NCBI GenBank assembly: GCA_964586235.1
Contig: CAZPIO010000021.1
Location: 1-64,000, forward strand
Reading direction: 5' to 3'
DNA: 64,000 bases
DNA from: JAUCQB01 sp964586235
GTDB lineage: Bacteria > Planctomycetota > Phycisphaerae > UBA1845 > PWPN01
A program made the translations under genes and the position numbers. Below, one piece after another: positions 46,208 through 53,199 of the stretch (position 1 is its first letter; every line of letters begins with the position of its first letter). Under the pieces are notes generated by a model. It was not told the DNA's origin. It saw only the letters and a list, made by a program, of their open reading frames with translations, and made no database searches.

Positions 46208-47614
46208 ATGAAGGCACAACTGCGGTTTCACGGGGCGGCCCAGGAAGTCACCGGGTCGATGCATCTGATCGAGGTCAACGGCGACGTGGTCTGTCTGGAT
46301 TGCGGGCTGTTTCAGGGCCATCGGGCCGAGGCCAACGCCAAGAACCGCGATTTGCCCTGCGACGCGCGGCAGATCGGGGCCGTGGTGCTGACCCATGCCC
46401 ATGTGGATCACTGCGGGCGGTTGCCGCTGCTGGTCAAGAACGGGTTCCGAGGCGCGATCTTCGCCACGCCGGCGACGTGCGACCTGGCAGACGTCCTCCT
46501 GGCCGATTCGGCACATATCCAGGAGGAAGATACCGAGTACTGGAATAAGAAGCGAGTCAAGAAGGGGGACGCGCCCATTGAGCCGTTGTACGACCAGGGT
46601 GACGTCGAAGAGACGATCAAACTGTTTCAGAGGCGGGGGCTCCGCGAAACGTTTGACGTTCGGCCCGGCGTGCGGGCCCGCCTGCACGAGGCGGGGCACA
46701 TGCTCGGTTCGTGCGGGGTGAAAATCGAAGCCGACCTGGCGCCGGGCAGAACGCGGTCGATCGTTTATACGGGCGATCTTGGCCGCAAAGGCATGGAGAT
46801 CCTTCGCGATCCGGACCCGCTGCCCGAGTGTGACTACCTGATCTGCGAGAGCACCTACGGCGGCCGGGAGAACTCTCGCCCCGAGCACATGCGCGAGGAG
46901 TTCGCGGAGGTCATCAACCAGACAATCAGTCGCGGCGGAAAACTCATTATTCCGTCGTTCGCCGTCGGCCGGACGCAGGTGCTGGTGTACGAGTATCACA
47001 TGTGCCTGCACCAGGGGCTGATCCCCGAAGGCATCCCGCTGGTGGTTGACAGCCCGCTGGCCGTGCAGGCCACCGAGGTGTTCCGCAGGCATCCGGAGGT
47101 CTTTGACCGGGAGGCCTCGGCGTTCAATCATCTCACCGGCGACATGCTCTCATGCGAACACTGCGAGTACACGCAGGACGTCGAGGAAAGCAAACGCCTG
47201 CACGGCCGCAAGGGGCCGATGATCATCATCTCCGCCAGCGGGATGTGCGAAGTCGGTCGGATTCTCCACCACCTGAAGAACAACATCGAGGAGCCCGCCA
47301 ACACCATCCTGATCGTCGGCTACCAGGCGGAGAACACGCTCGGACGCCGACTGGCCGAGCGGGTCAAGCAGGTACGGATTTTCGGCGAGACATACGAGGT
47401 GAAGGCCAAGGTCAAGGTGCTGACGGGTTTTTCGGCCCACGCCAACTCCAAGGAACTGCTGGCCACCGTCGGGCCGCTGGCCGACCGGCTGCGCCGCGTG
47501 TTTCTCGTTCACGGCGAGATAAGCCAGTCGCAGAAACTGGCCGAAACCCTCCGTGCCAGCGGCTTCGCCGACGTGATCATCCCCGAGCGCGACCAGCGAT
47601 TCCCGATCGAGTAG
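46208..47614 (+). CDS. MBL-fold beta-CASP RNA metallo-hydrolase
   Basis: A 468-residue nuclease-like protein. The metallo-beta-lactamase site is THAHVDHCG with His63, His65, Asp67 and His68. GHMLGSCG and VYTGDLGRKG supply the next ligands, and ESTYGGR follows. The beta-CASP domain occupies about 230-380 (IPSFAVGRTQVLVYEYH, ISASGMCEVGRI), and the C-terminal KVLTGFSAHANSKELL and VFLVHGE match the RMMBL specificity motif. These are bacterial CPSF/YSH1-type RNases. Full length and intact catalytic residues. It stands alone, ahead of the GxxExxY unit. Confidence 0.93.
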   Translation: MKAQLRFHGAAQEVTGSMHLIEVNGDVVCLDCGLFQGHRAEANAKNRDLPCDARQIGAVVLTHAHVDHCGRLPLLVKNGFRGAIFATPATCDLADVLLADSAHIQEEDTEYWNKKRVKKGDAPIEPLYDQGDVEETIKLFQRRGLRETFDVRPGVRARLHEAGHMLGSCGVKIEADLAPGRTRSIVYTGDLGRKGMEILRDPDPLPECDYLICESTYGGRENSRPEHMREEFAEVINQTISRGGKLIIPSFAVGRTQVLVYEYHMCLHQGLIPEGIPLVVDSPLAVQATEVFRRHPEVFDREASAFNHLTGDMLSCEHCEYTQDVEESKRLHGRKGPMIIISASGMCEVGRILHHLKNNIEEPANTILIVGYQAENTLGRRLAERVKQVRIFGETYEVKAKVKVLTGFSAHANSKELLATVGPLADRLRRVFLVHGEISQSQKLAETLRASGFADVIIPERDQRFPIE

Positions 47615-47710
47615 CAGATTGTCCGGCTGATGAGACCCCCTCGACAACTTGAACCTGCAGGCCCCGACGGGTATCGTATGCCAAAGCCCAGGATTCAGCG
47701 CTTGGATGGC

Positions 47711-48172
47711 ATCTGTGTCCATCTGTGTGATCTGTGGGCAATACTCTTTTCTTGGGAGTGCTTCTTATGCATGAAGATCTGACGTACCGGATATTGGGTG
47801 CCTGCTTCGAAGTATATAACGACAAAGGCTGTGGTTTTCTCGAACCAGTCTACCAGGAGTGCCTGGAGATCGAACTGGAGATCCAGTCTATCCCGTTTGA
47901 ACCGAAGAAGCCGCTTCGGCTCGAATACAAGGGCCGATTGTTGAAAAAGGAATATGAACCGGACTTTATCTGTTACAGCAAGGTCCTGCTGGAAATCAAA
48001 GCCGTTTCTGCCCTGGCGGACGAGCACCGGGCCCAGGTTCTGAATTACCTTAACGCCAGCGGCCTCGAGGTTGGCTTGCTCGTGAACTTCGGCCATTATC
48101 CCAGGCTTGAGTTCGAGCGGTTTCAGAATACGAAGAGGGATTTGCCCACAGATCACACAGATTGACACAGAT
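47711..48172. mobile_element. GxxExxY gene unit enclosed by a 31-bp inverted repeat
   Basis: The left arm 47711-47741 consists of three near-copies of ATCTGTG (spaced 10 and 9 bp) ending in GGGCAA. The right arm 48142-48172 is its reverse complement with one mismatch in 31 bases. The only gene inside is the GxxExxY gene at 47767-48165, whose last codons and TGA lie in the right arm. No transposase is present and no clear target duplication is seen. The inner DNA is visibly less GC-rich than its surroundings. Confidence 0.65.
47767..48165 (+). CDS. GxxExxY family protein
   Basis: A 132-residue protein of the GxxExxY family (PF13366/TIGR04256), a PD-(D/E)XK-related fold of unknown function. 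The defining motif is GFLEPVY within DKGCGFLEPVYQECLEIEL. LLKKEYEPDFICYSKVLLEIKA carries the D...ExK nuclease-like core, and VLNYLNASGLEVGLLVNFG is the usual ending. ATG 47767 follows GGGAG at 47754-47758. An earlier in-frame ATG at 47734 would start inside the left inverted repeat. The C-terminal PTDHTD is encoded by the right repeat arm, so the repeat is part of the coding sequence. Confidence 0.9.
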   Translation: MHEDLTYRILGACFEVYNDKGCGFLEPVYQECLEIELEIQSIPFEPKKPLRLEYKGRLLKKEYEPDFICYSKVLLEIKAVSALADEHRAQVLNYLNASGLEVGLLVNFGHYPRLEFERFQNTKRDLPTDHTD

Positions 48173-48249
48173 GGTGCCGGATTCTTCGCTCGGGCAACCG
48201 GGTCGGTGCGGATCAATGGCCCGCAGCGGTGGCGTGTTTGAAAGCACAA

Positions 48250-48513
48250 TCACCGCGAGGCCTTCCCAAGCTCCCGGAGGCTTTCGCAGTCGGTCTCAAG
48301 GTCCGACAGGGTGTAGTTGATGGGCATACCCCGCTGCTTCATGAAGCCGTAGGCGTCGTTGACTGAGAGGCCCAGCAAATGCGCGGCTTGGCCGATGGAG
48401 AGCTTGCCCTTGCGGTAGGCCTCGGCGATGAGCGCCTCTCGGGCAATCTCATCAAACTCCTGGCCGAAGACCTCTCGCAGCTTGCACTCAGTCTCGTGGT
48501 CTAACGCGATCAT
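48250..48513 (-). CDS. UPF0175 family antitoxin-like protein (orphan)
   Basis: An 87-residue UPF0175 protein (PF03683): REALIAEAYRKGKLSIGQAA followed by HLLGLSVNDAYGFMKQRGMP is the family's small helix-turn-helix. UPF0175 proteins normally precede a DUF3368 PIN-type toxin and act as its antitoxin. Downstream on this strand (below 48250) there is no toxin, only the convergent GxxExxY unit. Its arrival may have displaced the partner, or the gene is a solitary regulator. A good promoter lies upstream at 48548-48577. Confidence 0.85.
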   Translation of the reverse strand: MIALDHETECKLREVFGQEFDEIAREALIAEAYRKGKLSIGQAAHLLGLSVNDAYGFMKQRGMPINYTLSDLETDCESLRELGKASR

Positions 48514-48547
48514 CTGGGAGCATCCTTCGCACGATAGCCTATCAAAT

Positions 48548-48577
48548 AGTATAGCACAAGCCAGCCAAGGAGTACAA
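48548..48577 (-). promoter_or_regulatory. Predicted promoter of the UPF0175 gene
   Basis: Minus strand: -35 TTGTAC at 48572-48577, 18-bp spacer ending in TGC (extended -10) and -10 TATACT at 48548-48553. The leader to the ATG at 48513 is 34 bp. Confidence 0.55.
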
Positions 48578-48609
48578 GGCGAATTTGCCCAATTCCCAAA
48601 TCTTCGTTC

Positions 48610-49845
48610 TCAGCTCTCCATCGCCGCCTCGTACATCGCCACGATGTTGGCCGGTGGGACTTCCGAGAGGATGTTGTGAACCTGGTTGAAGACGAAGCCA
48701 CCGCCGGGGGCGAGGATGTCGATGTTGCGGCGGACGTGGTCGCGGACTTGCTGCGGGGTGCCGCGCGGCAGGATCTTTTGCGTGTCGCAGCCGCCACCCC
48801 AGAAGGTGAGGTCCTTGCCGAACTCGCGCTTGAGCCGGGCCGGGTCCATGTCGTGGGCAGAGATCTGCACCGGATTGATCACCTGGATGCCGACCTCGGT
48901 CAAATCGCCGAGCAGCTTGTAGATCGAGCCGCAGGAATGCAGGAACACGCGGATGTTCGGACGGAGCCTGCGGACGCGGTCGACAATGAGCTTGTACCGG
49001 GGTTTGAACACCCGGCGGAACATCTCGGGTGAGAAGAACGGCCCCGTCTCCATACCCAGGTCGTCGCCAAGCTGAATGAGATCGACGTTGTCGCCGAGCA
49101 CCGGCAGCAGGCGGTCGAGGCCAGCCAGGTGCGTCTCGACCAGCTTGTCGAGCAGAGCCTCGGCCTGGGCCGGCTCGGCCACCAGATCCATCAGTGTGTT
49201 GTCCATGCGGCGCAGATACGCGGACCATTCAAACAGGTTGGCCCCGAAGGCGATCATGATGGCCTTATCGGTCGTCTGTCGCAGGTGAGTGACATGGGCG
49301 GCGATGCGTTTGAGGTTCTCGTCGCTCAATCCGTCCGCGTAGAGCGGCTCGGCCAGCCCGCCCCAGCAGACCTTGCCCATGTGAGGGCCGATGTTACTCA
49401 GCAAGCTCTGCCAGTCATCGCGGTCGAAGGGATAGTTGGCCTGGCTGAAGTAGGTGCAGCCGGCCATCATCCGGGCCAGGATCGTGCCCTCGGCGTCGAC
49501 GGCGACCCAGTCCTTACCGTCACGCCGGAAATCCATGTATTGGGGGATCTGACAGGGCGAACCGTCGGGCAGGACCCAGTCCTTCCAGCCGTCCGGGTCG
49601 AAATCACGGCCGGCGTTGATCGCGTCGATGCGGAAACGCTCCAGGTAAAAATCCTCCGGCTCGGCTAGTTGCTGGATGACATCGAACACGCGAGTATGGC
49701 CGTGGTCGATGCCCAGATAGGCCTTGAGGCGGTGATAGGCGATGGCCTGGATGCCCGTGGAACGCATGGCCCCGCAATCGATGGGAAGCCGGTCGGGCTC
49801 CTTGTGGTCGATGGCCGCCAGAATCCGCTGCCGCGAGGTCATCAT
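48610..49845 (-). CDS. Uroporphyrinogen-decarboxylase-type methyltransferase (MtaA/MtbA-like)
   Basis: A 411-residue member of the URO-D superfamily. The start TSRQRILAAIDHKEPDRLPI is typical of the corrinoid-dependent methyltransferase branch rather than haem URO-D. Candidate zinc ligands are His303 and Cys305 (FLHSCGS) and Cys353 (GGGCDTQK), the H-x-C-xn-C arrangement that activates a thiol acceptor in MtaA/MtbA. GGAGGAG lies 6 bp from the ATG. It is divergent from a RACo-like activator (136 bp apart), which supports corrinoid methyl transfer. No corrinoid-binding protein is present in the window. The methyl donor is unknown. Confidence 0.85.
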   Translation of the reverse strand: MMTSRQRILAAIDHKEPDRLPIDCGAMRSTGIQAIAYHRLKAYLGIDHGHTRVFDVIQQLAEPEDFYLERFRIDAINAGRDFDPDGWKDWVLPDGSPCQIPQYMDFRRDGKDWVAVDAEGTILARMMAGCTYFSQANYPFDRDDWQSLLSNIGPHMGKVCWGGLAEPLYADGLSDENLKRIAAHVTHLRQTTDKAIMIAFGANLFEWSAYLRRMDNTLMDLVAEPAQAEALLDKLVETHLAGLDRLLPVLGDNVDLIQLGDDLGMETGPFFSPEMFRRVFKPRYKLIVDRVRRLRPNIRVFLHSCGSIYKLLGDLTEVGIQVINPVQISAHDMDPARLKREFGKDLTFWGGGCDTQKILPRGTPQQVRDHVRRNIDILAPGGGFVFNQVHNILSEVPPANIVAMYEAAMES

Positions 49846-49981
49846 GTGCCACTCCTCCGTTCCGCTCAGAGTGTCCGGCCAGGTCTCCTTCCCCTTGTGG
49901 GGGGAAGTTTTGTCGAATGGCCGTATACTATAGCTTCACGGCCTGGAAGCCGGAAGATTCGTGGGTCTGTCGGAGCAGAGC

Positions 49982-51604
49982 ATGCCCGAACTGATTCTCA
50001 ACGGCAAGCGGATCGACATCGCCGTTGGCGAGTCGTTGCTGACCGCCATTGCGCGCGCCGGCCAGGCTGCCCATTCAGTGGCCAGCTCTTGCTCCGGGGT
50101 GGGGCGTTGCAGGGAGTGCATTGTCCAGGTGATCGCCGGCGGCGACGCCCTGAGTGAGCCGTCCGAAGAAGAGGCGTTCTTGCGGCACCACAGCGACAGC
50201 GAATGGGTCGTTCACCGTCTTGCCTGCCGGGCCCGGATCACCCAGGAGGACGCCACGGTCTGCGTGGAGGCCTTCAAACGAAAGCTCGATATCACCGTGG
50301 ACGGCCGTCCGGTCGAGGATCCCTTCGAGCCGTGGATCACGCGCGATGGGCGGAACGTGCTTTGTGACGGTCGATGTTTCGCGGACCACGCCGGGCTGAT
50401 CCATGGCCTGGCGGTGGACGTCGGCACCACCACCGTCGTGCTGCACCTCGTCGATCTGGAGACCGGCCAAACGCTCGATCAGCGGGCATTCGAGAACCCT
50501 CAGCGTTTCGGCGGCAGCGACGTCATTCACCGAATCTCCTACGACGGGCACCATCACGGCCAGCTTCACCGCACGATCATCGCCTATCTGAACCGCGAGA
50601 TCCGGGCTCTGCCTGTCGATCGGAAAGACATCGTAGCCGTCGTTGTGGCGGGCAACCCGACGATGCGCGACCTGTTCTTCGGGCTTGACGTCCAGATGAT
50701 CGGCCAGTCGCCGTTCATGTCGATGACCCAGGCGGACATGCTGGCCGGCCGTCGCGAGACTACGGCTCTATGGGCGGAGGCTGCGGAACTGGGGTTGGAG
50801 ATTCATCCTCAGGCCCAGGTCTACGGAATGCCGCTGATCTCGAACCATGTGGGGGCGGACACGGCCGCGGTCCTGGCGACGATCCCGCACGGCGGCGCCC
50901 CGTTCATGGTCATCGACATCGGCACGAACACCGAGGTGGTCGCCGGCTGCGGCGGCCGACTGCTGGCGGCCTCATGCGCTGCCGGCCCGGCATTCGAGGG
51001 CGGGCGGCTGAGCTGCGGGATGGCCGCGTCCGACGGAGCCGTCACCCGTTTGCGGAGAATCGACGGCGGTTGGGAGCTGGGCCGGATCGGCAACGGCCCC
51101 GTGCGAGGCATCTGCGGGTCGGGGCTGGTGGATCTCCTGGCGGAGCTGCGGCGTTGCGAGGAGATCGACGTGCTGGGCCGGTTCGACGGCGGCCAGCCTC
51201 GCGTGAGGGTATCGGACAGCCCGCCGCTGTATTTTACCCGCAACGATGCGAGCGAGTTGGCTCAGACCAAGGCGGCCATCGGTCTGGGGCAGCAGGTGTT
51301 GCTGAGACATCTGGGGATCGGACCGCGTGACTTGGGTGCGTACTACCTGGCCGGTGCGTTCGCCAACCATATCGACCTGCAGAACGGCCGCCGGATCGGC
51401 CTGCTGCTGCCGGTGCCGGAGGAGCGCGTGGTGCGCATCGGAAATGCCAGCGTCGAAGGAGCCAAGGGCGCTCTGCGGAGCCGCCGATGCCGCGACCGTA
51501 TCGAGAGCCTCATCAAGCGCGTCGTGCACGTCGAGCTCGAGAAGGAGCCGGATTTCTTCGACCTGTTCGCGGAGATGACCCAGTTGCAGCCGATCCCGAC
51601 TTGA
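49982..51604 (+). CDS. RACo-like corrinoid activation protein (2Fe-2S ferredoxin plus DUF4445 ASKHA)
   Basis: A 540-residue protein. An N-terminal ferredoxin holds Cys37, Cys43, Cys46 and Cys82 for a [2Fe-2S] cluster. The C-terminal ASKHA-type region has GLAVDVGTTTVVLHLVDL, VVVAGNPTMRDLFFG, MVIDIGTNTEVV and GICGSGLVDLLAEL, the DUF4445 signature. These enzymes use ATP to reduce inactive Co(II) corrinoids back to Co(I) in methyltransferase systems. ATG 49982 follows GGAG at 49972-49975. A TATACT lies at 49924-49929 without a good -35. Its TGA stop coincides with the TGACGAG edge of a repeat. Confidence 0.9.
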   Translation: MPELILNGKRIDIAVGESLLTAIARAGQAAHSVASSCSGVGRCRECIVQVIAGGDALSEPSEEEAFLRHHSDSEWVVHRLACRARITQEDATVCVEAFKRKLDITVDGRPVEDPFEPWITRDGRNVLCDGRCFADHAGLIHGLAVDVGTTTVVLHLVDLETGQTLDQRAFENPQRFGGSDVIHRISYDGHHHGQLHRTIIAYLNREIRALPVDRKDIVAVVVAGNPTMRDLFFGLDVQMIGQSPFMSMTQADMLAGRRETTALWAEAAELGLEIHPQAQVYGMPLISNHVGADTAAVLATIPHGGAPFMVIDIGTNTEVVAGCGGRLLAASCAAGPAFEGGRLSCGMAASDGAVTRLRRIDGGWELGRIGNGPVRGICGSGLVDLLAELRRCEEIDVLGRFDGGQPRVRVSDSPPLYFTRNDASELAQTKAAIGLGQQVLLRHLGIGPRDLGAYYLAGAFANHIDLQNGRRIGLLLPVPEERVVRIGNASVEGAKGALRSRRCRDRIESLIKRVVHVELEKEPDFFDLFAEMTQLQPIPT

Positions 51605-51719
51605 CGAGCCCCGAGGTTCATCCTCGGGGTCCGTAGGAGTGGTCTCCGACCGCGATTTGAATCGTAGGAGCGGCTTGCAGCCGCGATCTTCGACCGTCGC
51701 GGCTGCAAGCCGCTCCTAC
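51602..51719. repeat. Composite two-hairpin intergenic repeat (REP-like), copy 2
   Basis: TGACGAG (containing the RACo stop) is followed by an 8-bp stem 51609-51616/51622-51629 with loop TTCAT. A GTAGGAGTGGTCTCCGACCG hairpin starts at 51633. A long perfect palindrome follows: the 23-nt arm 51664-51686 (GTAGGAGCGGCTTGCAGCCG plus CGA) and its complement 51697-51719 around a 10-nt loop. The last pair is two head-to-head copies of the same unit, the BIME arrangement. It lies between RACo and the next gene on the same strand. Confidence 0.85.
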
Positions 51720-51751
51720 CGATGCCGAGCCCAGCACTTGTGAGGTATTGC

Positions 51752-53191
51752 ATGGCTGACCGTCCTGTCGTCCTGATCAACTCCAACCGCATGAAGCCGG
51801 CAATCGCGCCGCTGGCCCTGGATTACGTAGCCGGGCACCTTCAACGCGGGGGATTCGAGGTGCGGCTGATCGATCTCTGCTTCGCCGATGACCCGGCGCA
51901 GGAGTTGGGGCGCGAACTGGCGGAGATTGAGCCGCTGATGATCGGGGTGACGTTCCGCAATAGCGACGACTGCTACTACCCGAGTTGCGCATGGTTCGTG
52001 CCGGAACTGATTGATCTGGTGAGACAACTTCGGTCGCTAACGGATGCTCCCCTCGTTCTTGGCGGCTGCGGGTTCAGCGTATTTCCCCTCGAAATCACGC
52101 AGATGACCGGCGCGGACTTCGGCATCGTCGGCGACGGCGAGGAAACCTCTCTGCGGCTGGCTCGCAGCTTGGCGGACAGGCAGGACTATCGCGGCTTGGC
52201 GGGCCTGGCGTGGCGCAATGACGACGGCCGCTGGGTGCTCAATCCGCCGCAGCCGCCTGACGAATTGGACGTGTCGCCCGCTCGCGAGCTGCTCGACAAC
52301 GCTCGCTACCTTCGCGAGGGCGGCCAGGGCAACGTCGAGACCAAGCGCGGCTGCCCGATGCCGTGCATCTACTGTGCCGACCCCGTGTCCAAGGGCAGGC
52401 AGATCCGCAGCCGTCCGCCGTCACAGGTGGCCGACGAGGTCGAGTCGCTTCTGAAGCAGGGCGTAGACGTGCTTCATTTGTGCGACGGCGAATTCAACAT
52501 CCCGCCGGATCATGCCCTCGAAGTCTGCCGCGAGATGATCAGACGCAAGCTCGGGCAGCGGGTCCGCTGGTACGTCTACTGCAGCCCGCACCCCTTCACC
52601 TCCGAGCTGGCGGAGGCCATGAAGCAGGCCGGCTGCGTGGGCATCAACTTCGGCTCAGACAGCGGCTGCGATCGCATGCTCGCGGCTCTCGGGAGGAGCT
52701 ACCGCCGAGACGCGATTCGCGAGGCCGTTCGGGCCTGCAAGTCGGCCGGCATCACGGTGATGATCGATCTGCTCCTGGGTGGTCCGGGCGAGGATGAAGC
52801 CTCGGTGCGCGAGACGATTTCGTTCGTCAAATCGCTCGACCCCGATCGCTGCGGAGCGGCAACCGGCGTGCGGCTCTATCCGGGCACGCCGCTGGCCGCG
52901 ATGATCCGCCGGCAAGGGCCGCTCTCGGAAAACCCCAACCTTCGCGGCCAGGTTCAGGACAACGACAGTCTGCTGCGGCCGGTGTTTTACTACGATCGCC
53001 GCCTCGGCGAAGACCCCGGCGCCCTGGTCTGCGACATCATCGCCGGCGATCAGCGATTCTTCCCACCGCCGCGCATCAAGGACGCCACCAACTACAACTA
53101 CAACGACAACCAGGTCCTTCAGGGTGCCATCGACCGCGGTATGCGCGGGGCATACTGGGACATACTGCGGAAGCTCGCTGAGAAGAAGTAG
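51752..53191 (+). CDS. B12-binding radical SAM protein
   Basis: A 479-residue class B radical SAM enzyme. The N-terminal cobalamin-binding Rossmann domain (about 1-140) shows PLALDYVAGHLQRGGFEVRL, APLVLGGCGFSVFP and FGIVGDGEE. The [4Fe-4S] motif is C201-x3-C205-x2-C208 (CPMPCIYC), and VLHLCDGEFN and IDLLLGGPGEDEASV follow. The substrate is unknown; such enzymes methylate unreactive carbons or rearrange rings. The position after RACo (148-bp gap with repeats) and the URO-D-type methyltransferase suggests a common corrinoid theme. GAGGT precedes ATG 51752. It converges with the next gene, leaving 8 bp. Confidence 0.9.
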   Translation: MADRPVVLINSNRMKPAIAPLALDYVAGHLQRGGFEVRLIDLCFADDPAQELGRELAEIEPLMIGVTFRNSDDCYYPSCAWFVPELIDLVRQLRSLTDAPLVLGGCGFSVFPLEITQMTGADFGIVGDGEETSLRLARSLADRQDYRGLAGLAWRNDDGRWVLNPPQPPDELDVSPARELLDNARYLREGGQGNVETKRGCPMPCIYCADPVSKGRQIRSRPPSQVADEVESLLKQGVDVLHLCDGEFNIPPDHALEVCREMIRRKLGQRVRWYVYCSPHPFTSELAEAMKQAGCVGINFGSDSGCDRMLAALGRSYRRDAIREAVRACKSAGITVMIDLLLGGPGEDEASVRETISFVKSLDPDRCGAATGVRLYPGTPLAAMIRRQGPLSENPNLRGQVQDNDSLLRPVFYYDRRLGEDPGALVCDIIAGDQRFFPPPRIKDATNYNYNDNQVLQGAIDRGMRGAYWDILRKLAEKK

Positions 53192-53199
53192 GCACAGCA

